Assembly (NCBI GenBank): GCA_022818135.1
Contig: JAFMSR010000002.1
Span: 49,694,801-49,758,800 of the forward strand
Direction: 5' to 3'
Length of the DNA stretch: 64,000 nucleotides
DNA from: Saxidomus purpurata
Lineage: Eukaryota > Mollusca > Bivalvia > Venerida > Veneridae
Shown here: positions 37,736 to 49,749 of the stretch, piece after piece
Layout: each line of letters begins with the position of its first letter
Numbering within the stretch: position 1 is the stretch's first letter
Translations under genes and position numbers: made by a program
The notes under the pieces: generated by a model
Told to the model about the DNA's origin: nothing
Seen by the model: the letters and a program-made list of their open reading frames with translations, nothing else
The model's database searches: none

Positions 37736-39306
37736 CTGCTGAGTACAATACACACACATATATGTTAAGTAAAAAAGGCCTGTACTACACGTATAGTCGT
37801 TTAGGTGAAGTGCTTTTAATTATTATTTATAAGCTGGACATAATACAAAAACATATTTGCTTAACTCAACACATTCGACATGTACTGCGCCTGATAAGCC
37901 GTTGCATACTAGACTGTCACGACACTGGGCAAATAACAAACTAATTAAGCAGTTTTGTGAAAATTTGTATTTGATGTTCATTGGTTCTTCATATCTTATT
38001 AATACAACCCGAATAAGAATCCAGTCACAAACTGATACATGTGTATTGCCAAATCTGCTGGGATCAGTTGTCTAAGATTAACATGATTATTCTTAATGAA
38101 CTTTCTTATCTGAGTATATAAAATGTTAATATTTATGACTTACAAAGGTTCGACGTGACTGAACCAAATAGTTTTACATCAGAGCGCGTTTGTACACTGA
38201 TAAGCAATTTTGCTACTCATCAACGTAGACATCTTATATGCCTGATAATGTTACATGATAAACTCCCAGATGGATTAAATACATCGTTTATACTTTTTTG
38301 TAAGTTAATAAATGTAACATAAATGCGTTTTGTTCATTACTAAACCCCTACAGCTCAAAGGCAGAGAGCAATCAAAATTCCTTTTTGTATGGGTATACGA
38401 ATATTTTATGACGGAACACACAGGCTGGAGCTTTTAGGGTATAAACTTTTCCTTTAGTTAGTTAAACGTTTAAAAACTACCTGACACATTCAAATTATGA
38501 TTGATGACCTCATTAGATATATGAAGATCTAACGAGATAAACTTCTCTCAATCTTTATCATATTTATCGCATATTAATTAATTGATAGTCTTTCATCTCC
38601 CCCCTGCTGAACGTTTCGCTTATTTTTTGAAAATTATTTCCGCCATTTTAAAGAAAAAGGTGACATAATGGTTCTTATCTTTAACGGCTCAGCACGTGAT
38701 CTTGTTGTTTTACAACTAAAACATGTTCATGATGAACGTGAAATTTGTAATACTTTATATATGATCTGCAATTTTGTTGTTTAAACTGAACGATTGTTAC
38801 TTTGTGGTGCACAGACCTACAGTACATTATTATATTGAATAAGAGCTCGTTAACGGTTGCCTCAGCGGTCCTACAATCGTTTACATGTACATTATCTTAA
38901 ACAACAATACTGGAATCACAGAACAGAACAGAACAGAACAGATATCGTATCTTGACTTGTATAAAGTATATCGTGTTCACTAATAGTATGCTAACGTGAA
39001 AAGACAAAGTGCAAATATAGCAATTAATAAAAAAAATCATAACAAAAACATACATGCTGCTATATACGATGGATGATTATGATGAGATTAGCGTTCAACA
39101 TAATTAAAAGAAAGAATTTCTTTTACATATACAGACAGTTGAATAAGTTCAGATATGTTTCAAACGCCGTATAACCTTGTACACTGATGGGTATCATTAA
39201 TAATTTAGTTTTAGATATTTCTTTCTTACATTAGAGTAGCATTTACAAATGCAAATAAAATGGTATTCGTCTTCAATGTTTAGGATATTACAACATAAGC
39301 ACTATC

Positions 39307-39412
39307 TTTCTTCTTCTGTTATATCTGCTAGTCTTTCTTCTTCTGTTATATCTGCTAGTCTGTGTTCTATGTACCTGAGTGGTCTTCCACATAGAACACA
39401 GACTAGCAGATA
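39307..39412. repeat. 27-bp direct duplication running into a 24-bp perfect hairpin
   Basis: TTTCTTCTTCTGTTATATCT plus GCTAGTC occurs twice in tandem (39307-39333 and 39334-39360). The end of the second copy starts the left arm of a perfect inverted repeat: 39349-39372 (TATCTGCTAGTCTGTG then TTCTATGT) pairs with 39389-39412 across a 16-base loop (ACCTGAGTGGTCTTCC). The stem would resemble a small-RNA precursor in size. Expression is unknown, and a foldback duplication event explains the whole structure. Confidence 0.9.
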
Positions 39413-40076
39413 CAACAACAGATGCATTTGTCATAGTATACATAAATAAAATCTACATTATGACAAATTAACGCTCATGTTCAAAAGAACAGTTAACACT
39501 TTATTTAAGTGCAATACAAAACTATTTATTGGTCTTACCATTCTTACTTAATTTAGTAACACAATACGGATCATAATTGTGTTTCTTAAATGTTTTTTCT
39601 TGATTCTTTTGATTTAGTACTATCAGAGCAGAACTTTCATATCAAGGGCCGACTGTTTTGGCTGTGCTCATCAAAATTGAATTTTATTGCAATGATTACG
39701 ATGTTTTTAACAATGTTTCTAAATTTCTGTGAATTACCTACTCAAATTAAACAAACGAACAACAACAAGTGAGGGGGAAAGTGAGCTTTATTCTACATAA
39801 TCTTACTACAGCTCAAAACTAAGTAAAGCGCGTCAATAATAATTAATATTTAGACAAGTGAACGGCGCCTGCAAATAAAACATAATGCATTGTAATATCA
39901 ATTCATCAAATCATATCATTATTTAATCAATTCACCAATAAAATATTATTGCATAATACTAGTAAATTCATAGTAAGTCAATAGGAACAATATGAATGAA
40001 TGAATAGACATTATCCCCAAAAGTCAAACACCTGTGTTTTGAAATAAGGGCTGGGTGTCGAGGGAAACATGTACGG

Positions 40077-40222
40077 GCAAAAATATGTATGCAACACGCA
40101 TGCTGCAACTTAAAACTGTCTGGAAAACTCACTGTCCTCACGCGGTCAAGGGGCGACACGGTCTGATACACACATAGCGTCATTGCTCATTCGTTTAAAT
40201 GAAATTAAGGATCTTAATTCTA
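40077..40222 (-). repeat. 146-bp dispersed element, copy 1 (inverted relative to copy 2)
   Basis: The reverse complement matches 59401-59546 over 146 bases with about eight substitutions and no indels that I can see. It runs from TAGAATTAAG through ACGAATGAGCAATG, CAGACCGTGTCGCCCCTTGA and CAGTTTTAAGTTGCAG to CATATTTTTGC. The homology starts and stops sharply. No terminal inverted repeats, tRNA-like promoter boxes or target-site duplications are evident. It may be an unclassified small element. Confidence 0.85.
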
Positions 40223-40499
40223 CGACAACACGGAGCTCATACATATTAGGTAAATTAAATAAAGATATGTTTAGATATTTAACTTAGTATGTAAGTAGAT
40301 ATTTGATCTAGACTATCGTATATAATACCAAAATCGTTTAGCTAACTATTAACAAACAATAGGTCTACTCTGGCCCAGCACGGTTTGTTTCTTTAATTAA
40401 GTAACTAAAATTAAGTAACTTAGACCTTGGTTTTTGCAGTAAAATAAATGAATTTAAATGTTATTACATCGATAAAATAAAGGGACTTCTATAGTTCTA

Positions 40500-41235
40500 T
40501 CAAATGGCTGTTTTGTGTGCTTTCAGCGCTTTGATTTATGTTTTGCGTCGAATAGTATAAGTCGAGCAGCATTCTTCTCTGTATGTCTATAATGCCCTGT
40601 GGCGAAGCAGAGGATGCGATACAGGGTTATCGTAGCAGTCAGCGTGTGTGCATACATTCGTGCATTCTTCCGAAATAAATACTTCAGTCTGGAGCGTATG
40701 TTGAAAGTGATTAAAAGCCTTGGCTGCATTTCTTTCACACAATTGAAAACAGCTTTAAGGCGAAGAGCAGCACTGTTACAACTCAATATGTGCCTTTGTT
40801 TAATTCTTCTGTCGAACATCTCTGTCTCACTAGTGAGTATGTATCAAATCAACTGGTATCCGTGTCCGAGCAGACGGCAAATATAACTGAACAACGACTA
40901 TGTCATTTTTAACGAAGAATTCAGTTGGTGTTTTTGTATCCTTATTCCACATCGAAGAACTCAAGTCAACAGAGGAACGAACACCATTAGTGACAGATCT
41001 TAACGACCTATCTGCAGGTTATTAGGAGATTATGTTTGCTTGTCAGCTTGTGATAGCAGGAACATGCCTATCAATACTGTCTATACTGTCATTGCGATCG
41101 CATTAATGTTGGGCGTGGTCTTCATGAAATTCTTCTTTCTGCTTGATAACTTTTGTACAACGATGATATTGGCTGACCACACTCTTTTCTATGTTGCTGA
41201 AAAGGGAAGCTCATTTGCTCTTACATAGTTTGGAC
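40500..41235. promoter_or_regulatory. Candidate regulatory island or relic
   Basis: More complex and GC-richer than its flanks. 40523-40886 is open on both strands at once (95 and 98 codons), which argues against either being a gene. The later part holds CATTGCGATCGCATTAATG (palindrome TGCGATCGCA next to ATTAAT) and TGATAGC. It could be an enhancer or a decayed element. Confidence 0.2.
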
Positions 41236-42824
41236 GTAGTTTGTGCTGCAAGACGACATAATCTATAATTCCAAGTACTTGTGGACTTTGAACCAGGTGT
41301 ATCTCATGTGCAGCCTCATCAGATTGACACGTGTCCTCATGTGTACAGTGAATGGTTCCCTCAACAATAACTTTATTTTATTTATTTTATTTTATGTTGT
41401 GAAGGTTATAAACTAAGTGTACACAAATTTTCATACTGCTTATTTCAAGATATCCGTAAAGTTTGTTTGCAGTTCGCAGTTCACAATTCCTGCATTGTAA
41501 ATACGTAGTAATTAAGAATAAAATGGGTTCTAATAATCTAGATCTATTTGGTAACAAAAAACGCAATATTCCAAAAATTCTATTGAAGCAAAGAAATAAA
41601 TTGCTGCATATACTGATGTGAAAAGAAAAAAATTACAATATGTTCACCACCTTTCATACCATTTTGCTTTGAAGTGATATCATAATGTATCTCTTTGATA
41701 GTGCAGATATCAAAGCGCTTGATCTATATAATTAAGTGTTTCTCAAAGTTTAGATTATTACTATACAATATCAAGTAATTAAGCAGTCAGACACGAGAAG
41801 TTATACATCGTGCAATGTATCCCTATACAACAATAAAGGACGAAGTCTCGACAAAAGAATTGAGATAGGACTAAAATAGACTAAAATCACATATATGTTT
41901 GCATATCAGGACACCCCTGCCCCAAAAAAATTAAAAAAAGGAAAAAAAATTATCCAAATTTTGACCTTTATTTGTATAAACTTTCTTTTGGATAGAACCC
42001 ATGTTTTACTATTCATTCAGTAACTATGTTCATCTACCCTATGAAGTAAACTGTGATCGTAACTGACAAATGGGAATGAAGGACCTGATTTAGGTTGAAA
42101 ATTTAAAGGTAGTACAACCCAAAAAGACCTCCATAAACTTAAATTTTAATAAGCTAGCCTAATGTTGTTAAGCATTGACTGAAGATCTTTCCACTTTTGG
42201 GACATCGGTTCGACCAGCCGGAACCAATTTTTTTTTCTTTTTCTTCTTTGTTTTCATTATTTTGCAGTTTTCTTCAATGTTTATATTCGTTTTTAGACTA
42301 AAAACAAATTAAATCTCATTTACAAATTAGGACATTGAAGATTTTATTACTGGAGGACACGTCAAGATTGTCGATGAATTCAAAATCAAATTATTTTAAA
42401 TACAGACGGTAAAACATTGGACAATTTTGCATAGCCGCTCCCAAAATGTTATAGATAATTTTTAATATACAAAAGGACATGCCCCATTTCTAGAAAATGT
42501 TGATTAAAAACTTTGAGTCAAAATCAACATGGCCAAAAAGTACATGAAATTGTAATTTCTGATTTTTCATAAAAGTTTTTTAAAACTTATCCATTATATA
42601 GTAAATGGTGTTTAATTTTGAAAGTATAGTTCTTGTTTTCTGATACCAATCTGTACCAAATTTTTAAAATGAACCACATGTATTTTCTTATCTCATTTTG
42701 TGATCATTTTATAGATAATTCCAAACTGGGGTACCTTATTCGAATTCCTATTTTTTCCTCGTAACTTTGAGAAATGTGTTTTTAAATCCAGGAAATGAAC
42801 GATTGAAAAATTAAACTTTAATGA

Positions 42825-43020
42825 TTTGAATAGGTGCCCATTAGGGAACAACTTTAAATGTCATTCAAAAGTTATGGGATATGCCCATAAGGTTGATTGT
42901 ATTGTGCGAATTAATTCGGATTTAACGTCGCACCCAACAGCTAAGGTCATATTGCAACTTCCGGCTTTCATGAAGGAGGAAGATCCTGGGTGCCAATTCC
43001 CTGTATCATAATTTGAGGGT
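42825..43020 (+). repeat. Dispersed-repeat fragment (possibly SINE-derived)
   Basis: GATTTAACGTCGCACCCAAC, AGCTAAGGTCATATTGCAAC, TTCCGGCTTTCATGAAGGAG and GAAGATCCTGGGTGCC match, from memory, a widespread molluscan interspersed repeat whose complete copies carry a tRNA-like segment. That segment is not visible here. It explains the 61-codon open frame at 42826-43011. Low to moderate confidence; no library search was done. Confidence 0.45.
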
Positions 43021-44019
43021 CATTTAGAAACTCCGAGGGTCATACACTTTATTGTAAAAAAATAAAAGGCATGACTATGTGTTAAAGAAGTCTTATTCAG
43101 TTTACTTCTGTAAAACTGCATGTGATACATCACAAAATGGTGGGTAATCAAAGGGTTGGCAAGACAACAGGTGTTTCTCTTTGGATGCTTTCTATTTTGT
43201 CACTGCATCTCAAAAGTTAAATTTGTCCACAAAGCGAATTTTTCATAAGTGCATTCAACCATAGACATTAAACTTGGATATTATTTGGCACACTTAAATC
43301 CCTTTCAATAGTGACTGTCTATTCAAAATGACTGCAAAATGATCATTAAAATCGCCCAGAAAGCCGTTTTTGTTTCCCGTATTAAGGTTCGTCGACCCTC
43401 TCTTGTGCGTCTACGATCTATGAAGACGGTATCATAGGAATCAACACACACAAAAACGCAATGGTACAAAATGCGGGTCGATCCGAAATCAGACGACAAC
43501 GACGACGCAATAGGGTCAAAATTAGACATATCCCATACCGGAAGCGTATTTTATCAACAATTTATCTTGCATTTCGAAGCGTTTTGAGAGGTTTTGAAAT
43601 GTTGTTTTTGTAGTAATTTGATCATACACATTTTAATTGCGTCATAGAAGACGCTCTTTGCTATTTCTGTTGCGTCATTGACAAAATGAGTGCGTCAAAA
43701 CCGCAGAAAACGCGCTCTCGCGGAACACTGAATTTAGTGTATCCGGTGTAGCGATACGTATTTCACGGGTCTTACATTTCTCATGTCACACCGGTCTGAC
43801 GATAAAAAACGCGTAGGAAAATAGTTCTATACAGAACAGATACCTCGTTGATTTAAGTTACAAATTATAAGAAAAACAACAACATAATATTATGCTATTC
43901 TGTAACGTTTTGAGATTATTTAGATCTGATTTGATTTTTAAAACAGAGGACAGAAATATAGAACTACTTTTCGGTCGTATTCGACAAAAATTTGTGTTAA
44001 GAGTTCGGCCGTAAGGGTC

Positions 44020-44620
44020 TGAAATACTCTGTTAACTTTGGATACGATTGAATAAATCCAATCGATCCAAAAAGAATAACTGGAAAGTGTATTGGTATGT
44101 CTGTTTCAGCAAAAACAGCATTTTTAAAATTTCACCACCCCACATGGGCCTCATCTCCGAGGTGATGTTTTTTCTTTAAGTTACAGTCACAAAGAACTTA
44201 ATTGTTGTATGTTAAATTAAACCAGTACTACTTGTTTAAGACAACAATAATTATTCAGTTTCTATATGAAAAATATATGTAAAAAGGGCATTACATCCCC
44301 TTACGGGCCTAATTTCTGTGAAAATCCATTTTACAAATCTTTTTCTTTATTAGAGAATACAATATTGATTATTTGTGCCAAACAAAATCAAATTATGACG
44401 AGCCTTTAAAAAAAGAAGCATTTTAAAATTTTCACCGTCCCATTAGGGCCTCCTTTCTTGAGGGATAATTCTTTTTTCTGCATCTTTTAGTCATACAGAA
44501 CTCAGTTTCATGAAATTATATCCATTGGTTTCTTAGTTATGACTCAAGACAGACTGACGAACAGACGCACAAAGCCAAAACAATATCCCTCTGCCTTTGG
44601 CGGGGGATAAAAAAACCAGT
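44020..44620 (+). repeat. Degenerate dispersed repeat ending in a GGCGGGGGAT tail
   Basis: Three decayed modules share TTTCACCACCCCACATGGGC, CTCATCTCCGAGG and CAAAGAACTTAATT-like sequence (near 44130, 44295 and 44430). The block ends ACAGACTGACGAACAGACGC, CCAAAACAATATCCCTCTGC and CTTTGGCGGGGGATAA. This layout is one I associate with bivalve non-coding repeats. No protein-coding remnant is visible. Confidence 0.6.
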
Positions 44621-44624
44621 TAAA

Positions 44625-45320
44625 GCTACAAACATCAGGAGGTACATCAAATAAATATAAACAGTAGCAGTTACAGGATTCACTATACACGCATCAGAAT
44701 GAACATCAATCAAATAAAACAGCAATATACAGACATCAGAAGGAACATCAATTAAATGAAAACAGTAGCAGTTACAGTATTAACTATACAATCATCACGA
44801 GTAACATCAAAGAACTAAAACAACAGCAGTTTTGGAACAAATAATACAAACATCAGGAGGAACATCAAACAAATTAAGTTAGTAGCACAGAGTTACAGGA
44901 TAAACTATACAATCCTCAGGAGGAACATCCAATAAATAATAGTAACACATATACAAGCGTCATTAGGAACATCATAACTATATAACAGAAGCTGTTACAG
45001 TGTCAATTAAAAAAAAACATCAGAAGAAATATCAAACTAACAAAAACAGTCGTAGTTACAGTAGCAACAATGCAACAAACAAGAGAGCAATATCATATTA
45101 ATAAAAACAGTAGCAGTTACAGTAGCAACTATACAATCATCAAGAGGAATATCAAATGAATAAACCAGCAGCAGTTTAAGTAGCAACTATACAACAAACA
45201 AGAGAGCAATATCAAATGAATAAACCAGCAGCAGTTTAAGTAGCAACTATACAAACATCAAGAAGAATATCAAATGAATAAACCAGCAGCAGTTTAAGAA
45301 GCAACTATACAAACATCAGG
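44625..45320. repeat. About 60-bp degenerate minisatellite, about 11 copies
   Basis: The unit contains AACAGTAGCAGTTACAGTAG, CAACTATACAAACATCAGGA and GGAACATCAAATAAAT. Copies near 45140-45300 are well matched (60, 60 and 58 bp spacing; CAGCAGCAGTTTAAG type) and the left copies are diverged. Decayed units continue to about 45520. The array directly follows the dispersed repeat at 44020-44620. Confidence 0.88.
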
Positions 45321-46109
45321 AGAAATATCAAATAATAAAGACAACCATGGTTGTAACTATTGAAGCATCAGTAGAAACTACAATAAGCATTGCAGCAGTA
45401 TCGTACAAACCGTAAACTGGTAAAAAGAACAGTAATATTTGAATAACTATTCAAGCATCAGTTAGAACAATAGATGTATACATAAAGTTGCAGTTGCAGT
45501 AACCAGAGAGATCATACTGCGAGTTGGGTAATATTAGCGATAATTTAATTTTTTCCGACTTCGCTAATTCAAAACCCACGCGAATACGCGATTTTTAATT
45601 TCGTGAATGAATCTTTCCGCTATCAAACCGCAAAATTTTCGTCACGAGAAAGCAACCCAATTTACAGTGCATAAAACAATCACAATTGACGTAGATCTAT
45701 CTACTGTTGTACCAACAGTAAAACAACAGATAATGAAGTAATAGTAATATTAGCTCATGTAATAGATTATGAACAAATTCTGCATATACATTTCAGCCAT
45801 GAAACCCTTGTGCCAAGAACGTCAAGTTAACCAAACATTATAGGAAAAACAAATTTAAAAACCTACAAGATTGATGACGCTGCTTCCTTTAACTTGTTGT
45901 CAAACTAATACGCCGGAATATAATTTCTTCTCATAAAAAACTAATTCTTTAAAAGCAAGCTGTTATTTACAATACTTAATTTGAACATGTTTTATTAGAG
46001 TATAATATTGCAGTCATTTAAAGATTTCATCTATTTCAAAACTATACTTGTGCCTTATTGAGCATTTCCCATTTAGATTATTTATATGGATCAGACATGG
46101 ATAATTTAA

Positions 46110-46290
46110 AGGCGAGTGTCAGTCTATCCAATATTCACATGATATATTTCGCTTTCAGGCACATTTATCCCTGACTTATGCTATTTGTGTATATCAATGG
46201 GCTCGAGATATAATTACAAATCTATGAAATATGACGGCCTCTCTCCGTCTTGATGATTTACTTTAAGTGTAATTTATGATTATGGTCACA
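46110..46290. promoter_or_regulatory. Candidate regulatory island
   Basis: Contains TTTCAGGCACATTTATCCC, ATATAATTACAAATC (TAATTA core), GATGATTTAC and TTTATGATTATGG (Hox/Caudal-like). It has no repeats and no coding frame. Low confidence. Confidence 0.2.
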
Positions 46291-46916
46291 TTAATGATAC
46301 GTCATACAATACGTAATTTATTTTATATCCTCCTTCAATACAAACACAAACAAATACCGAAAATAATAAATCAGTAATAAATATTATAATCATTTATAAA
46401 TTAAGTCGTTTGAGAAACCCTATACTACTTAAGAATATATTAATGTCCGGTAAACGTAAAGACATATTGTATTAAGTAAAATGTGAAGTATTTCAAAGCA
46501 GTTTGAATCGATTCATAATCTGACATAAACCATACAATAGGTAGCTAAATTCCTGCTAAAACACTAAGGATTTCCATTTACATGTACTGTGATCCGAATT
46601 TACAGTCAAAGCTATTGATAAAGGTCTACAGTCATTGAAGTCTGGAGTTCAAGTCATTGATTGGGAATTTGCAGTGAAAAAAATTATTCCTCAGAAATGA
46701 AGTTGCTGTCAGTTATGTGCTATTCTCAACGATGTTGACGAACTACAATAAAACATATACTGATGACGAGGTGAGTATCAAAATATATATACCTGATGTG
46801 TGTGATATTCACCTCAGCCATTTTTATAAAATAATATTTAACGTAACAGTTTCTTTTATTTATTCGAGCTGGTTATTGTTCATGCTGATGTTACCATTTT
46901 AATTGTTATCAGGTAA

Positions 46917-46985
46917 ACAAGAAGAAGAAGACGAAGAAGAAGAAGTGGAAGAAGAAGAAAAAGTAGAAGTGGAAGAAGAAAAAGA
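46917..46985. repeat. GAA/GGAA-rich microsatellite
   Basis: An imperfect run of AAGAAGAAGACGAAGAAG and GTGGAAGAAGAAG units, purine-only on the + strand for long stretches. It generates a spurious Phe-rich open frame on the minus strand (46909-47199). Confidence 0.95.
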
Positions 46986-47599
46986 ACTTGTAGACTAGAA
47001 GTAGACTTATGAATATGTAGTAGAATTTGAATGAAAAGTTGAAGCAACAAGTCAGCAATAAGAAAATATAGTTGCAGTGGTAAATATATGTTGTTCCAAC
47101 TGTATCTAAACTAAGGTTTAAAAAGCCAATTCTGTCTGAAAATTTAAACGCTACTATATATATGCAACAGAACATTTCAAAAACAAAATTGTGAATCAAT
47201 ATGTTGTCAGAAATTATAGTTCAACGTGAAACGTGAAATAAACGTTTCTGACATACACCGTTGTTCCAGTGTTGATCAATTAGTTAGTGGACATGGGATT
47301 AGAATCTTTACTACCATGAGGTTTATTCAAAGAATACACTATAAATTAAATGAAATTTTAGACGTTACCAATGTGATATTCGTTTATCATTTTATTAATT
47401 GTATTATATTTATAAAAATGTGTATCATGTCTTGTATTTCACATGTGATATAAATAATAATACAGACTATATAATAATTGTTTAAACATTTAATGACGTG
47501 GCCAAGTAAATCAATCATAAAAAACATGAATTACGTAATTTGCTGAACACAACAACAGAGTTTGTTTCATAATGTTAAATCGCAGGGAAAAAAAGATGA

Positions 47600-47790
47600 A
47601 TGTGCCTTTTCAGCATTGCAGTGAAAGCCGGCAGCTGGCACACGTTCATCAAGCGCGTGTACTTATCTCTCATCACAGCTGTCATTAAAGGCTCAGTAAG
47701 AGACTAAATCAACGTCGTGCATGTCAGCAACGCTGTTTAAACGTCAACTGCCGTGGCATTCATCACATTGGAGGTATGAAGGTTTTCAAC
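47600..47790. promoter_or_regulatory. Candidate regulatory island
   Basis: A compact complex stretch with CCGGCAGCTGGCACACG, AAGCGCGTGTACTTATC, ATCACAGCTGTCATTAAAGG (E-box CAGCTG overlapping TGTCA and ATTAAA), AACGTCGTGCATG and ACTGCCGTGGCATTC. It has no repeats and no open frame. Among the islands this is one of the more enhancer-like by motif density. Confidence 0.28.
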
Positions 47791-47927
47791 ATTACCAATT
47801 TGTTTTCACATTCAGTTACTGACAGAATCCTTACATATGTTAAGCTAGTTAAAGAGGCCGAAGCCATATATTCATAATCGTCTTGCATAAAGGAGGTGTA
47901 TGAAAGTGGTTGTAACCAAATAAACTA

Positions 47928-47982
47928 TTACATAAGAAAACACAAAAGGCTGTATTACATAAGAAAACACAAAAGGCTGTAT
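47928..47982. repeat. 27-bp tandem duplication
   Basis: ATTACATAAGAAAACACAAA followed by AGGCTGT occurs twice in a row without visible mismatch, so it is probably recent. Confidence 0.9.
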
Positions 47983-48914
47983 TTGGCTGCTAGCTCTTCG
48001 TTTTCTTCTGTTTCCCTTATTATGGGTTTCCTGAAACTTGGATCATTCGACCTTTGAAAGTATAATAACATGTAAAGATTAGTCATGTTTTTGTTAAAAA
48101 AATTTAGTGCATCTGCGAAACCGCCTATATATGCGAATATTATTTACAAGATTTTTCTTTGCCATTTCGGATTTACAATATTCTAACATAATCACTGTTT
48201 TCTTAATATTAAAGCATATTTTATTAGAACACACTAGGCTTAGAATAAAGACTAAAGACAGAAAGATATTTCAGTGTCCTGGTTTACAAATCTACATATA
48301 AGCTGATCACTACACTGCAGCTGTTTATTTTCCGAAGTTTAACTATTCTGTTAAAATGGCATTATGAGGAAATGATTCACGACAAGAAAGGTTTTGTAGA
48401 AAACAATGTAAGAATTAAACTCTGTGAAATAAACATAAAGCGGAGGATGCTGCGAAAATATACCTATAAACAAGCTTTTTTCGCATCAATATATTGAAGT
48501 GTATCACTCGGCTACATCAGAAGCTTGTGTGTTCCCTAACCGCCAATAAAAACGTTTTAAGGATTTATTACCCATAATTTTACTTTTAATCACCATTTTT
48601 AGGCCATAAATATCAAAAGAAAGATTTACATGAAACTATCTGGCGCAGTTTAAAATCAAATGCAACATTTAATTCCATCTTAGAGCCATAATTATCTAAA
48701 TTACGTCGAAGATCGGATATAGAACAGAATTTAATGCCGGTAATAGCATAAATTTCATTTTTATATCTGCCTTCATGATTTATATGATTCTGCATCATGG
48801 GTTTTATTTCCGATACTTCACTTTTACTGTACAATTTGTACTTGCATTTATTGAAGTATTTTCAATGTTTTTTTCTATCGTTTCAATTCAGATGGTATAT
48901 TCATAATACCTCAA

Positions 48915-49655
48915 ACTTAAGATATAAGTTAAATGGTAGAAACTATAGATACTGCAGCCGATATAAGTTAAATGGTAGAAACTATAGATACTGCTGCAGC
49001 CGATATAAGTTAAATGGTAGAAACTATAGATACTGCAGCCGATATAAGTTAAATGGTAGAAACTAAAGATACTGCAGCCGATATAAGTTAAATGGTAGAA
49101 ACTAAAGATACTGCAGCCGATATAAGTTAAATGGTAGAAACTAAAGATACTGCAGCCGATATAAGTTAAATGGTAGAAACTAAAGATACTGCAGCCGATA
49201 TAAGTTAAATGGTAGAAACTAAAGATACTGCAGCCGATATAAGTTAAATGGTAGAAACTAAAGATACTGCGCCATTGTTATGGTGAAATAAAGATATGCG
49301 CCGAATAGTTAAATGGTAGAAACTAAAGATACTGCAGCCGATATAAGTTAAATGGTAGAAACTAAAGATACTGCGCCGATATAGTTAATGGTGAAACTAA
49401 AGATCTGCAGCCGATATAGTTAAATGGTGAAACTATAGATACTGCGCCGATATAAGTTAAATGGTAGAAACTATAGATACTGCAGCAGCCGATATAAGTT
49501 AAATGGTAGAAACTATAGATACTGCTGCAGCCGATATAAGTTAAATGGTAGAAACTATAGATACTGCAGCCGATATAAGTTAAATGGTAGAAACTAAAGA
49601 TACTGCAGCCGATATAAGTTAAATGGTAGAAACTATAGATACTGCTGCAGCCGAT
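48915..49655. repeat. 39-bp minisatellite, about 19 copies, with an indel-rich core
   Basis: The unit is GATATAAGTTAAATGGTAGA plus AACTATAGATACTGCAGCC. Variants are CTAAAG for CTATAG, and a TGC or CAG triplet expansion before CAGCC. Between about 49270 and 49450 several units lose single bases (ATATAGTTAATGGTG, AAGATCTGCAG, ACTGCGCCG), whereas flanking units are nearly perfect. The 13-codon period opens frames of 89 (+) and 133 (-) codons, with repeats such as RYKLNGRNYRYCS, that I consider incidental. Confidence 0.95.
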
Positions 49656-49749
49656 TGAAACAATCAGTTTTGTTTTACTACTTCTCCCGTTTTTCCTTTT
49701 TAGTGTGCGAATTGATGTCGATTGTGTTTGAGGAAGATGTGTTTGAACA

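Larger units (their letters stand above)
37736..44019. other. Non-coding desert with hairpin and duplicated element
   Basis: No supported gene. It holds an (AGAAC)n run near 38922-38940, the hairpin at 39307-39412, one copy of the 146-bp inverted-pair element (40077-40222), a complex island at 40500-41230 and a dispersed-repeat fragment at 42825-43020. A GC-richer patch at 43360-43800 carries a 68-codon minus-strand open frame I cannot identify. Confidence 0.4.
45521..48910. other. Non-coding spacer
   Basis: No supported exon. It contains a GAA-rich purine run at 46917-46985, a 27-bp tandem duplication at about 47928-47982, and complex islands at 46110-46290 and 47600-47790. Open frames are at most 96 codons; the longest is the complement of the GAA run. 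Confidence 0.4.

Noticed and set aside
40523..40886. Two 95-98 codon genes on opposite strands
   Set aside because: They overlap almost completely on opposite strands and neither shows recognisable content.
46909..47199. Phe-rich 96-codon minus-strand protein
   Set aside because: Complement of a GAA microsatellite.
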